Shown piece after piece: positions 41,791 to 49,934 of a stretch of 64,000 nt of DNA. The stretch is from CAVQCJ01 sp963849365 (GTDB lineage: Bacteria; Actinomycetota; Actinomycetes; Prado026). A program made the translations under genes and the position numbers. Position 1 is the stretch's first letter. Each line of letters starts with the position of its first letter. The notes under the pieces are model-generated. The model made no database searches and had not been told where the DNA came from. It saw only the letters and a list, made by a program, of their open reading frames with translations. The DNA lies in contig CAWKHA010000004.1 in the NCBI GenBank assembly GCA_963849365.1, positions 992,001 to 1,056,000 of the forward strand, written 5' to 3'.

Positions 41791-42360
41791 TCAGGCGGTC
41801 GCGACGGTCACGGACACCGGGACCCCGTTGGTCACGACGTCGTACACCGCCGACCGTCGCCGCGACTGCTCGATGAGCGAGGCGAGCTTGTCCGCCTCGG
41901 CGTCGCCCTTGACGTGGAAGACCACGCGAATCCCCTCGTAGCCGTTGCGCACGGTGTCGTCCAGCCCGAGGATCCCCAGCAGGTTGATGTCGCCCTCCAC
42001 GGTGGCGGTCACCGACTCGAGGTCGATGCCGCGGGCCGCAGCGATGTTGGCCAGCCCGCTCATCAGGCAGGCGCCCAACGCGTTGAGCAGCAGCTCGGCG
42101 GGCGTGGGTGCGTGGTCGGCACCGACGAGCACGGCCGGGTGGTCGGCCTCGACGACCGTGGTCCGGTCCCGGGTGTGCTCCTGGCCGGCCCCGTAGAAGC
42201 CGTTGATGGTGCCTTCGTTGTGCGTCCCGCTCACCCAGCGGTGGGCGGACCGGAACTGGAAGCGAGCCAGCTCCGGGTGCTCGCGGACAGCGTCGATGGT
42301 GGCGAACAGGGTCGGGACGTCGACGCCGTTGCGGCCTCGCGCGATCTCGGTGACGGACAT
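41791..42360 (-). CDS. OsmC-family protein
   Basis: A 189-residue protein of the OsmC/Ohr superfamily (HRWVSGTHNEGTINGFYGAG, APTPAELLLNALGACLMSGL, GIRVVFHVKGDAE, VYDVVTNGVPVSV). The first conserved Cys is present (Cys98), but the second, normally just before the xVxxTL/xVP segment, is replaced (RRRSAVYD) and no other Cys exists. The organic-hydroperoxide reduction typical of OsmC/Ohr may therefore be lost, as in several single-Cys members. It is located 72 bases downstream of the FAD oxidoreductase on the same strand. Confidence 0.87.
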   Translation of the reverse strand: MSVTEIARGRNGVDVPTLFATIDAVREHPELARFQFRSAHRWVSGTHNEGTINGFYGAGQEHTRDRTTVVEADHPAVLVGADHAPTPAELLLNALGACLMSGLANIAAARGIDLESVTATVEGDINLLGILGLDDTVRNGYEGIRVVFHVKGDAEADKLASLIEQSRRRSAVYDVVTNGVPVSVTVATA

Positions 42361-42432
42361 GGCGGGTGCCTTCTCTCTGGTGGGTGTCGGATGACGGGTA
42401 CTGGTGGTCGGGTGCTGGTGGTCGGGTGCGGG

Positions 42433-43629
42433 TCAGGCGGCCGCAGCCGGTGCCCCGACGGGCGCCGGCCAGGACGCGAGGAGGTCGGCCTCGCGCTCCA
42501 GTGCCTCGCTGACCTGCTTCTGCAGCTCGATGAACCGGTCGGGTCGCGGGAAGGACGCGAGGGCCTTGGTGAGGTCGAACGTCTCCCGGAGGGCGGCGTC
42601 CCGCTGATGGCGGTAGCCGGCCATGGCGTCGGGCTCGTCCTGCGGGTTGCGCAGGCTGTGGTCCAGGGCAGTGGCGAGCAGCTCCGCGTCGCGGAAGGCG
42701 TCGGTGATCCCGTGCCCGGTGATGGGGTCGCGGTGGTAGCCGGCGTCACCGACCAGCGCCCAGCCCGGTCCCACCGGCTGCCGCAGGTGGTTGGGCAGGC
42801 CCGCGGCGCCGCGGACCGGCGAGGTGACCCGGCCGGCCCGGACCCGGGCGGCCACGGTGGGGGCCGCGGCATCGAGTACGGCGACGAGCGCAGCCGGCCG
42901 GTCGGCCCCGGCCCGGAGCAGCGCGGACAGCGCGCGGGTGGGACGGCACACCCACACGCAGGCCTCGCCGCCGTGGGTCAGGAACACACCGGAGAACGCG
43001 TCCGCGGCGACATGGAACTCGTGCCCGCGCCACGGGACGTCGGCGACGTATGCGTAGAAGGTCCCCGTGTCGGCGGCGAACGACTCCACGGTGCGGGCGC
43101 CGAACCAGCCGGCCGCCCGCGAGCGCAGCCCGTCGGCGCCGACCACGTACGTCGCGGTGAGCTGGAGCGCCTCGCCGCTCGCGGTCCGGGCGAGCAGGCC
43201 CGTGACCCGACCGGTCGGGTCGCGCCGGACGCCAGTCGCCGTCACGCCGGTGTGCACCTGCGCCCCAGCGTCGACGGCCGCGTCGACGAGCACGGAGTCC
43301 AGCGCGTACCGCCTCGGCGCGACCAGCAGGTCGACACCGGCGCGGTCCTTGACCGTCCGGGTGACCTCGGTGCCCGCGGTACCGAAGGTGACCTCGCGTA
43401 CGGCTGGGGCTCCGCTGTCCAGCACGTCGTCGAGCAGGCCCCAGCGGGCCAGCTGCACGACACCCCCGCGGGCGATGCTGTGGGTCGAGACCACGTCGCT
43501 GGGGAGGGCCGACCGGTCGACCACGGCGACGTCGTGACCGGCGCGGGCCAGCAGCATCGCGGTGGCGGCGCCGGCGCAGCGCGACCCGACGACGACCACG
43601 TCGTGATGGCTGAGGAGCGGTGCGCGCAT
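42433..43629 (-). CDS. FAD-dependent oxidoreductase (geranylgeranyl reductase / aromatic hydroxylase-like)
   Basis: A 398-residue flavoprotein of the FAD_binding_3/GGR type. The N-terminal DVVVVGSRCAGAATAMLLAR is the dinucleotide fold with the RCAGA variant frequent in GGR-like proteins; GADGLRSRAA carries the DG motif and ALVGDAGYHRDPITGHGITD the GD ribityl-binding motif. ATG 43629 directly precedes the fold. The substrate is unknown; related enzymes hydroxylate or reduce small aromatics or isoprenoids. It is probably co-transcribed with the OsmC-like gene downstream. Confidence 0.87.
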   Translation of the reverse strand: MRAPLLSHHDVVVVGSRCAGAATAMLLARAGHDVAVVDRSALPSDVVSTHSIARGGVVQLARWGLLDDVLDSGAPAVREVTFGTAGTEVTRTVKDRAGVDLLVAPRRYALDSVLVDAAVDAGAQVHTGVTATGVRRDPTGRVTGLLARTASGEALQLTATYVVGADGLRSRAAGWFGARTVESFAADTGTFYAYVADVPWRGHEFHVAADAFSGVFLTHGGEACVWVCRPTRALSALLRAGADRPAALVAVLDAAAPTVAARVRAGRVTSPVRGAAGLPNHLRQPVGPGWALVGDAGYHRDPITGHGITDAFRDAELLATALDHSLRNPQDEPDAMAGYRHQRDAALRETFDLTKALASFPRPDRFIELQKQVSEALEREADLLASWPAPVGAPAAAA

Positions 43630-43890
43630 GCGTCGACCATGCCGGGTACCACGCCGCGAGGTCTTGGAGAGGAGGTGGAGGTCTCGTGGAGGTCGGCGCC
43701 GCGCGGATCCTCGTGGGGCAGCATGGTTCGTCACCCGCACGAGTGGACCGGTGAGCGACATGAAGCACTTCGGCGTCCTTGCGCAGACCGCAGAAGGTGG
43801 CGCGCTGTGCTTTCGGGCCTTCTGCCAGGAGGGCTGCCCGAGCAACACCGCTCACCTGGTAGTCCCTGCTGACTGCGCCCGCCCCGGCGG

Positions 43891-44022
43891 TTATCGCTTG
43901 GGTGCTCTCAAGACGTGGCGCCAGAATGCGCGGCACCGAGGGCACGTCAGGGCCTTGTAGACCTCGTCGAACGGGACCGTGGTGCGACGCGACGGCGGCT
44001 CGGTCCCACTGCAGGCCCGCAT
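43891..44022 (-). CDS. Possible 43-residue protein with a CPRC motif
   Basis: From ATG 44022, with AAGGTGG five bases upstream, the frame encodes RACSGTEPPSRRTTVPFDEV then YKALTCPRCRAFWRHVLRAP and ends at TAA. The single CPRC knuckle and basic end could bind metal. It lies 41 bases downstream of the thioesterase gene on the same strand. No homologue is recognised and it may be non-coding. The 260 bases between it and 43630 hold no recognisable gene. Confidence 0.4.
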   Translation of the reverse strand: MRACSGTEPPSRRTTVPFDEVYKALTCPRCRAFWRHVLRAPKR

Positions 44023-44063
44023 TCCACCTTGCCCGAACTCGGGCGCCAGGAGCAGGGACTGCT

Positions 44064-45212
44064 CTAGGGAGATTCCGGCGCGTCGGTGCCAGGGGCGTCC
44101 GGCCGGTCCTCCCGCTCGGACTCCCAGCCCCCGAGCTGCTCCTGGGCGACCGGCGACGGGCGCGTCCACGACCGTCCCGGCAGGACCACCATCGTCTCGG
44201 TGGCCAGCGCGACTCGCTTCCCGGCCTCGTCGAGGACCTCGCAGGTCGTCACGGCGATCGTGCGGCCGAGGTGCACGACGCTGGCCCGGGCGACGACGAC
44301 GCCGTCCGACGGCGGCACGGGCCGCAGGAAGTTGACCTTGAAGTCGAGCGTCGCGAACGTGGTCGCGACCGGCGTGCGCGTCAGCAGCGCCGAGTTCTGC
44401 GCGAAGTCCGCCAGCATCGCGATAGCGCCGCCGAACAGGATCCCGAACCCGTTGCACAGCCAGGGGCTGCGCGGCATCGTGCAGGTCGCCGTGCCCTCAC
44501 CGCAGGCAACCCAGCGCACGCCCGTCAGGTGGCAAACCGGCGGCAGGTACTCGCCCGCGACGAAGCCCTGCGCGAAGTCCATGCCACTGTGGTGGTCCCA
44601 GAATGCCTCGTCGAGCACGTCGCCGACTGCTGGGCGAAGGTACGGGTCGGGGGAGTCGTCCGGGACCGCCTCGGCCGCGTCCTCCGGCACGGCCGGCGGG
44701 GCCGACCCGCCGACTGTCGCCGGCGTCAGCCCGACGAGCATGCCGCGCGACGTCCCGTGCGCGAGCAGCCGGCCGTGGCCGTCCTCGATGTCGACCTCGG
44801 CGATGCCCTGCGTGCGGGTCGAGTGCAGCAGCCGCCCGCGGCCGACGAGGGTGCCGCTGTGCGTGGCGGCAGCCCGGACGAAGTCCAGCGACAGCTCGGC
44901 GCTGGACATCCCGAAGCCGGGCGGCGCGGCCGTCAGGATCGCCGAACCGAGCGTGCCGTCCGCGACGAAGGCGGTCGCACCGGCCAGGAAGATGCCCGCG
45001 GCCGCTGACCGCCACCACTCCGTCGCCGGCATCGCCATGCTCGCCGCGCCGGGGCCCACCTCGGTCACCCGCAAGTCGGTGAGCCGCGTCAGGGGCGGGT
45101 CCGCGATGCGTCGCTCCATCATCGACCGCAGTAGCTCCACCCCGCCCAGCCGCACGACGTCCTGGGCGAAGAAACGCCCCCGGTACGGCTCGAGGGCGAC
45201 GGGCGGCGTCAT
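44064..45212 (-). CDS. Double hot-dog acyl-CoA thioesterase (PaaI-like)
   Basis: A 382-residue protein with two hot-dog domains. The first (about 50-170) has MAMPATEWWRSAAAGIFLAG and GMSSAELSLDFVRA. The second (about 215-355) has the more complete PaaI pattern: NGFGILFGGAIAMLADFAQN, TTFATLDFKVNFLRPVPPSD and RASVVHLGRTIAVTTCEV. Such fused pairs act as one thioesterase dimer that hydrolyses acyl-CoA. Its ATG overlaps the stop of a short upstream frame (ATGA). Confidence 0.85.
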   Translation of the reverse strand: MTPPVALEPYRGRFFAQDVVRLGGVELLRSMMERRIADPPLTRLTDLRVTEVGPGAASMAMPATEWWRSAAAGIFLAGATAFVADGTLGSAILTAAPPGFGMSSAELSLDFVRAAATHSGTLVGRGRLLHSTRTQGIAEVDIEDGHGRLLAHGTSRGMLVGLTPATVGGSAPPAVPEDAAEAVPDDSPDPYLRPAVGDVLDEAFWDHHSGMDFAQGFVAGEYLPPVCHLTGVRWVACGEGTATCTMPRSPWLCNGFGILFGGAIAMLADFAQNSALLTRTPVATTFATLDFKVNFLRPVPPSDGVVVARASVVHLGRTIAVTTCEVLDEAGKRVALATETMVVLPGRSWTRPSPVAQEQLGGWESEREDRPDAPGTDAPESP

Positions 45213-45436
45213 GCGCCGACGGTACTGCCCTCGGTCGCGCCGGCGACCCCGCGGAGTGCCGGACACACCAGCGAGCCCATGAAGCGGATCGCCGATCGGG
45301 CGGTGGCGAGGGCGCTGGAGAACGGGGCGTACTGCTCGGGCGGCACGAGGGTGAACCGGTCAGACGTGGGCGGCCTCCCCACGATGTGACCTCGGAGAGC
45401 ACCGCAGGTCATGTCGTCGGGCAGGTCCACCCCCAC
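45209..45436 (-). CDS. Short unknown protein, possibly a truncated gene
   Basis: A 75-residue frame coupled to the thioesterase by a 4-base overlap. The C-terminal half (VPPEQYAPFSSALATARSAI, RFMGSLVCPALRG) reads like real protein with an amphipathic helix, while the N-terminal part has no clear ribosome site. It may be the end of a larger gene whose 5' part was lost in the debris to the right, between 45437 and 45724, where only a 38-codon plus-strand frame (45481-45594, IHVRGDVPGVDGIIIKAADG) looks coding. Confidence 0.4.
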   Translation of the reverse strand: MGVDLPDDMTCGALRGHIVGRPPTSDRFTLVPPEQYAPFSSALATARSAIRFMGSLVCPALRGVAGATEGSTVGA

Positions 45437-45724
45437 CCATCCTTGTGACCGGTCGCCCGCCCCCCGACGCCGCCGGCGGCGTGACCGCCGACGGCCCAGG
45501 TTCCGACAGCATCCACGTCCGCGGCGATGTCCCAGGCGTGGACGGCATCATCATCAAAGCAGCGGACGGACAGGAACTCGTCCGAACAGCTTGATGGACA
45601 GGCCAGGTTTCGGTCATCCCGATGCCGGAGCTTCTCGTGCCGATCCTGCGCGCGCACACGCCGACTCGCGGCGAGTGTCCCCGTAGACATAGCGGCGCCG
45701 TTGGGTTCGTCGGCGGCGATATCG

Positions 45725-46150
45725 ATGGTGAGCGCGCCGGTCCGTGTCCGCCGGGAGTACATGACCGCCGCTGCGTCTTCGCGCTCACGTATCGGCGAGG
45801 TCGTCCCACTGATCTTCGCTAACCCCTTCGTCACCGTCCGACGCGTCGAGACAGCCCTCAAGATCACCAACCAGTGCGCGCGCAACCTCATCCGCGACGC
45901 CGAGTCGCGAGGCTGGCTCCAGCCCCACCAGGTGCGCGGTCGGGGCCGTCGCCAGTACTGGGTGGTTCGCCAGGTCTTCGAGATCATCGAGGCGCCTCCG
46001 CTGTACGAGCGCCGACGGGTTGAGCAGGCCACGGATGCGCCCGAGCGACCACGGTCTTGCGCGGCTCCCGAGCACCTCGTGTCCGTCCCTGGCGGCACCG
46101 TCCAGCCAGGCGAAGGGAACGCGATGAGCACGGCGGGGGACGACAGGTGA
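45725..46150 (+). pseudogene. C-terminal winged-helix end of a Fic-family protein, 5' truncated
   Basis: A 141-codon frame. Residues 24-90 (VVPLIFANPFVTVRRVETAL, KITNQCARNLIRDAESRGWL, YWVVRQVFEIIEAP) match the winged helix that follows the catalytic domain in Fic AMP-transferases. The Fic core with HPFxxGNGR is not found in any frame upstream. The frame may still be expressed as a small DNA-binding protein, but it is most simply a remnant. Confidence 0.6.
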
Positions 46151-46163
46151 GCGTGACGCTCGG

Positions 46164-46247
46164 GACCCCGCCAACGCGCTGCGCGGCCCCATGGACCCCG
46201 CCGACTTGAAGACCTACACGTTGTTCAGGGTGCTGGGCAACGAGTAG
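46164..46247 (+). pseudogene. Remnant of a type I restriction-modification HsdM N-terminus
   Basis: The frame DPANALRGPMDPADLKTYTL then FRVLGNE-stop resembles the conserved start of HsdM methyltransferases (LWxxADxLRGxMDPxDFKxYxLxLxFxK). Only 27 residues survive; nothing of the SAM domain follows. Together with the Fic end next to it, it points to a lost defence or toxin locus. Confidence 0.4.
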
Positions 46248-46386
46248 TCATGGGGGCGAAACCCAGACCCCGTTGCCGCACCTACTGGCAGTCCTGCATG
46301 GATCATCCCTCCCGGCGACCCGCCCGGGATCGGCATCACATCGGTTCCGTACTGGCAGTGAGGTCAATGGTCGGAGCACTCTGGCG

Positions 46387-46842
46387 TCAGGAGATGGTGC
46401 CCCGGAACAGCGCGGACATGTCAAGCGAGGCGACGTGTCTCTTGCTGGCCAATGAGACGTACTTTCGCGCCACAGTGTCCTTACCGAAACCGAGAACTGT
46501 GCTCAACAACCCGATGGCCTCGACCAGGTCATCTCCCGGCACGGTGGACACAACCTGCCGCCACATCGCCACTTCGAGAGCATTGAACGCGGCCTGAACC
46601 TCGGAAACGTCGAAGCCCTCGTTGAACCGCTCGACAGCGATCTGGTCGCAGTAGGAGCCGATGGCGGCCAGGTCCCGGTCGCGGATCGCCTGCACGACCA
46701 GGTGGAAGAGGCCCGCAAGTCGCTCACGCGTAAACCCCTCCCCGGCGCGCTCGTAGTGGTGAGCGTGCGAACGCTGAAGAGTCGCCTGCGCTTCGTCCAA
46801 GACCTGCGACTCGGCGTCCAGCAGTGTCATGGCGAGATCCAT
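46387..46842 (-). CDS. Helical protein of unknown function in a stress cluster
   Basis: A 151-residue product. ATG 46842 lies eight bases after GGAGG; an in-frame GTG nine bases upstream touches that site and is unlikely. The sequence is entirely helical in character (ERLAGLFHLVVQAIRDRDLA, IAVERFNEGFDVSEVQAAFN, ALEVAMWRQVV), reminiscent of the globin-like N-terminal sensor domains of RsbR-type stress proteins, but without certainty. It follows the PRC-barrel gene by 53 bases on the same strand. Confidence 0.65.
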   Translation of the reverse strand: MDLAMTLLDAESQVLDEAQATLQRSHAHHYERAGEGFTRERLAGLFHLVVQAIRDRDLAAIGSYCDQIAVERFNEGFDVSEVQAAFNALEVAMWRQVVSTVPGDDLVEAIGLLSTVLGFGKDTVARKYVSLASKRHVASLDMSALFRGTIS

Positions 46843-46895
46843 GCAGCACACCTCCGGAGATCATGTCCTGTGGCGAACCGGATGATGGCGCTCAC

Positions 46896-47300
46896 TCACC
46901 GGCGAGCGAGGCGACGTCCGCTCTCGGTGTTGATCGGGGTGTAGTTCTGCTCGAAGTGGTGGTAAAGGGTGGACTCGTCGGCCTGCGAGAGCTCTTCGCC
47001 CTGCAGCTCGATGTCGGGCGCTGACCGGACTTGCTCCTTGGTCGTCACGACCTGAAGGAACTCGGGACTGACCTGAACGCCGGCCAGAGGCACGAAGGTC
47101 AGGTGACGACCGAAGACGCCCTCCTTGACGGTGCCGAACTGCGGTTCGTCGGTCTCGACATCCACGTAGACGTCCTGCAACTTCCCGATCCGTTCCCCGT
47201 CGCGATCGACGATCACCTTGCCGAGCCAGTCGGCAACGGCCCACTTGGCGTGGACCTGCTCGTCGGCCTTTGGCTCAGCCGTGCCTGGCTCATCAGACAT
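46896..47300 (-). CDS. PRC-barrel domain protein
   Basis: A 134-residue protein with TAGGAGG upstream of the ATG. Residues 20-95 form a PRC barrel (WLGKVIVDRDGERIGKLQDV, YVDVETDEPQFGTVKEG, LTFVPLAGVQV). The C-terminal third is a charged helix followed by NYTPINTESGRRLARR. PRC-barrel proteins of this kind are common in actinobacteria, often near CsbD-type stress genes; their ligand is unknown. Confidence 0.88.
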   Translation of the reverse strand: MSDEPGTAEPKADEQVHAKWAVADWLGKVIVDRDGERIGKLQDVYVDVETDEPQFGTVKEGVFGRHLTFVPLAGVQVSPEFLQVVTTKEQVRSAPDIELQGEELSQADESTLYHHFEQNYTPINTESGRRLARR

Positions 47301-47395
47301 TGTTTGGGGCCTCCTACGGTGAGTTCGCTTGCTGACAACAGCGCACCGCTGCGGGGTGAATCGGACACGAGCCTCGCGGTCCGGGGGCGGGCGGT

Positions 47396-47620
47396 CTACC
47401 TTCGGTGCAGATCATCCTCGGTCTTGTCGGCGAGCTCCTCGACCTTGTCCTTGGTCAAGTCGATCACCTCTTCGATCTTGCCTTTCGCCTGGTCGATCTT
47501 CTCCTCGGCCTCGCCCGTGCGCCGATCCGCCTTGCCTTCGGATTCGAGGTCCTTGTCGCCGGTGAGGACACCCGCGGCCTGCTTGACCTGACCCTTGACC
47601 TGATCAGACTTTGCACTCAT
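47396..47620 (-). CDS. CsbD-family general stress protein
   Basis: A 74-residue, highly charged helical protein: SAKSDQVKGQVKQAAGVLTG then DKDLESEGKADRRTGEAEEK. This is the CsbD signature; in Bacillus the family belongs to the SigB general stress response. A GGAAGGGG site precedes the ATG. A 17-base palindrome lies 62 bases upstream. It is first of three stress-type genes on this strand. Confidence 0.92.
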   Translation of the reverse strand: MSAKSDQVKGQVKQAAGVLTGDKDLESEGKADRRTGEAEEKIDQAKGKIEEVIDLTKDKVEELADKTEDDLHRR

Positions 47621-47681
47621 CGCGTACCACCCCTTCCTTGTCGTACACCCCAACCATGGTCCGGATCCCACGGGCCCGGCC

Positions 47682-47698
47682 AGAGGACTTAGTCCTCT
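47682..47698. promoter_or_regulatory. Perfect 17-base palindrome upstream of csbD, DosR-box-like
   Basis: AGAGGACTTAGTCCTCT: 8-base arms around one central T. It resembles the GGGACT-WW-AGTCCC box of the DosR/DevR hypoxia regulator but has one central base instead of two. The distance to the csbD start (62 bases) suits an activator or repressor site. Confidence 0.5.
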
Positions 47699-48073
47699 TG
47701 CCCCGGTCCCAAACACCGTTCGGCCACCCACCTATCGGTTGAGGGGAGCACCGAATGGCACCTCGCGCCCCGGCCACCGCGTTTCGGAGGGGTCCGACTA
47801 TCGATGGACGAGGTTGGTCACAGTGCTGAGCCGCCGACACTGATCTTCTGCTCTTGTGTCCGGGTGAGCAGTCCCTATAGCGGCCGCTGACCCGGACAAG
47901 TCGGGTCGCGTCGCACCGAACTGGTCGAAGGGGACGTATTGGCGATGGACGAGGTTCCCCATGCTGTTCTGGAAGTGAGGCCGACTACCACCGCTTCGCC
48001 GTCCCGACCGGCACCCACTGGCGCGAGTCACCACCAGGACCGACAACGTCGGCCGGCGCACGTGAGCGTGACC
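47699..48073. other. Gene-free stretch with decayed repeats left of the third tRNA-Arg fragment
   Basis: No reading frame here looks like a real protein. The stretch contains CGATGGACGAGGTT at 47802-47815 and a longer related copy at 47935-47961, the latter matching the DsbA-like remnant beside the left island end. It appears to be old junction DNA. Confidence 0.5.
47935..47961 (+). repeat. Copy of left-junction sequence
   Basis: 27 bases (core GGCGATGGACGAGGTTCC) match 20750-20776 with two differences. Both copies lie beside tRNA-Arg sequences, to the right of the intact tRNA and to the left of the third fragment. Confidence 0.65.
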
Positions 48074-48110
48074 TCAGAAGGTTAGGGGTTCGACTCCGTT
48101 CGGGCGCGCC
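48074..48110 (+). repeat. Third, degenerate tRNA-Arg 3' fragment (att-like)
   Basis: 37 bases matching 20371-20407 of tRNA-Arg(ACG) with two substitutions in the T arm (core TCAGAAGGTTAGGGGTTCGA becomes TTCGAC). The second GCGCGCCCA motif follows closely at 48119. It marks a further integration boundary older than the one at 35398. Confidence 0.8.
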
Positions 48111-48158
48111 CACGTTCGGCGCGCCCACTCTTGCGCAGGTCAGCAGGAGCCGGGGGAG

Positions 48159-48765
48159 CTAACGCGGCGGGTTCAACGCGGCGCGGACCGCCGCGGCCGC
48201 CTCGTCGAACAGCTTCTGCGCCTGGTCGATGACACCGTCCATCAGGTAGAACGCGTGGATCATTCCCTCGTGACGACTGAGCGTGACCGGTATGCCGGCA
48301 CCCCGGAGTCGTTCGGCGTACAGCTCTCCGTCGTCGAGCAGAGGATCGAACTCCGCTGTCACCACGAGTGTCGGCGGCAGACCGGAGAGGTCGTCGGCTC
48401 GCAGCGGCGACGCCCATGGGTGATTCCCGTCGGCCGGATCGGCCAGGTAGTGGTCCCAGAACCACACCATGCTCTCGCGCTGGAGGCCGTAGCCCTCCCT
48501 GAACGCGCGGCAGGAGCCGTGTCGAGGTTGTGGCTCGTCGGCGGGTAGACCAGCAGCTGAACAGCCAGCGCCTGCTCTCCCGCGTCCCGCGCTCGAAGGC
48601 ACACTCCCGCGGCCAGGTTGCCACCGGAGCTGTCTCTTCCCACCCCGATCCGGGTGGCGTCGATGTCCAGCTCCTTCGCGTTGTCCGCGACCCAGCAGGC
48701 GGCGGCATAGCAGTCGTCCAGCGGGATCGGGCACGCGCAGCTCGCCCAGCGACGTTCCGTTGTCG
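48159..48765 (-). pseudogene. Alpha/beta hydrolase (hormone-sensitive-lipase type), truncated and frameshifted
   Basis: The 5' part reads PLDDCYAAACWVADNAKELD then RIGVGRDSSGGNLAAGV in one frame; after VYPPTSHNLDT the reading shifts to another frame for GYGLQRESMVWFWDHYLAD, LPPTLVVTAEFDPLLDDGE and RHEGMIHAFYLM to the stop. The nucleophile Ser (DSSGGN), Asp (EFDPL) and His (MIHAF) regions remain. The N-terminal third with HGGGW is gone, cut where the next gene ends. Two lesions make a functional enzyme unlikely. Confidence 0.8.
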
Positions 48766-48774
48766 CCGAAATGC

Positions 48775-49557
48775 TTACCGCTCGGCGGGGCCGGCGGGTC
48801 GGGTGAAGAACTCGGTGAGTACGGGGATGAGGACGTCGTCGGCGGCGCCGTGGCCCTGCCCTTCGAGGATCCGCCACTCGGCGCCGGGAATCGTCGCGGC
48901 GATGGTTCGGGCTCCCGCGCGGGCCCAGTCGGGGCTCGCACCACCCGCCAGCGCAAGGGTGCGTGTCCTGACCTGCGCCAACCGGTCTACTGGCACCGAT
49001 CCGCCGTTGCACAACGTGATCTCGTAAGGCAGCGTGTTGGCGAAGGACTGCATGTGCGGCCAGTACGGTCCAGCGGTGATGTGGGAGAGCGCCTGTGGCG
49101 GCGTGCCGACCAGGGTGAGGAATCGTTCGGCCGCCTCAGCCTGCCGTCCGGCGGCGTCCAGCTCGGCAAGCTGCGCTGCGAACTCGGCCGTCGTCCCCTC
49201 GGCGTAGGGCGGCTCGTAGACCGCCATCCCGGCCATCCGAACACCTCCAGCCGCCGCCTCGAGGGCGAGCGCGCCGCCTGAGGAATGGCCGAACACCAAG
49301 GCCGACCCGCCAGCAGCCTCGATCAGCGCGGCGAGGTCCTCGACCTCTCGCGCGATCGAGTACGGGCCCTTCTCGTCGCTGTCCCCGCGCCCGCGCCGGT
49401 CGTACTCGTACACCGTGAAGCTGGAGCCCAGCCCGGCGGCAAGGGACTTGGTCGACGACCGATCACCGAACGCCCCGACCACCAGGATCAGCGCGGGGCC
49501 ACGACCGGAGCGGTCGAACGCGATCGTCGTGCCGTCGGGTGACTTGACTGACTCCAT
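48775..49557 (-). CDS. Alpha/beta fold hydrolase
   Basis: A 260-residue cytosolic hydrolase. The nucleophile elbow GHSSGG lies near residue 92, the oxyanion region VVGAFGDRSS near 27, the segment VYEYDRRGRGDSDEKGPYS near 48 and the probable catalytic His in EGQGHGAADDV near 235. Length and order are normal for small esterase or haloperoxidase-type proteins. The substrate is unknown. It ends 10 bases from the broken hydrolase. Confidence 0.87.
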   Translation of the reverse strand: MESVKSPDGTTIAFDRSGRGPALILVVGAFGDRSSTKSLAAGLGSSFTVYEYDRRGRGDSDEKGPYSIAREVEDLAALIEAAGGSALVFGHSSGGALALEAAAGGVRMAGMAVYEPPYAEGTTAEFAAQLAELDAAGRQAEAAERFLTLVGTPPQALSHITAGPYWPHMQSFANTLPYEITLCNGGSVPVDRLAQVRTRTLALAGGASPDWARAGARTIAATIPGAEWRILEGQGHGAADDVLIPVLTEFFTRPAGPAER

Positions 49558-49651
49558 CGCCGCTCCTCCTACCCACGTCGCAGCACGATCATCGTGCTCG
49601 CACCCATTGAACCGGACTGCGGTTGCGACCGGGCACCGCGATGAGCGCCAG

Positions 49652-49804
49652 TCAGGCGATGTGCCTGGAGAAGATCGCGTCGATCTCCGCGCGTGCGGAC
49701 GGCGTCAGGGCCTGGCCGCGGGCACGGCGCCAGTCGCGCTTGAAGACACGCTCGGCCCGGCGCTCGCGGGCTGAGGTGCGGAGGGTGGTAAGGACGTTGC
49801 GCAT
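49652..49804 (-). CDS. Small basic protein of unknown function
   Basis: A 50-residue product (MRNVLTTLRTSARERRAERV then FKRDWRRARGQALTPSARAE), strongly basic and helical. ATG 49804 is preceded by GAGGCAG. Short DUF-type proteins ending in a helical IDAIFSRH pattern exist in actinobacteria; no function is known. Confidence 0.5.
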   Translation of the reverse strand: MRNVLTTLRTSARERRAERVFKRDWRRARGQALTPSARAEIDAIFSRHIA

Positions 49805-49934
49805 GATGAGACTGCCTCGGTTCGGTCCCGTGGCGGCCACCTGTTCGGGTCCGCCGCTTACTAGGTACTACGCCGCCACGGGTGCTTGCTGTTCCGCTCC
49901 GAGGTGTGGCCCTGCTCACCCCTCGAGGCGCCGG

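Noticed and set aside
46273..46455. Short plus-strand frame between HsdM remnant and stress cluster
   Set aside because: No ribosome site, no coding-like composition and overlap with the end of the minus-strand gene.
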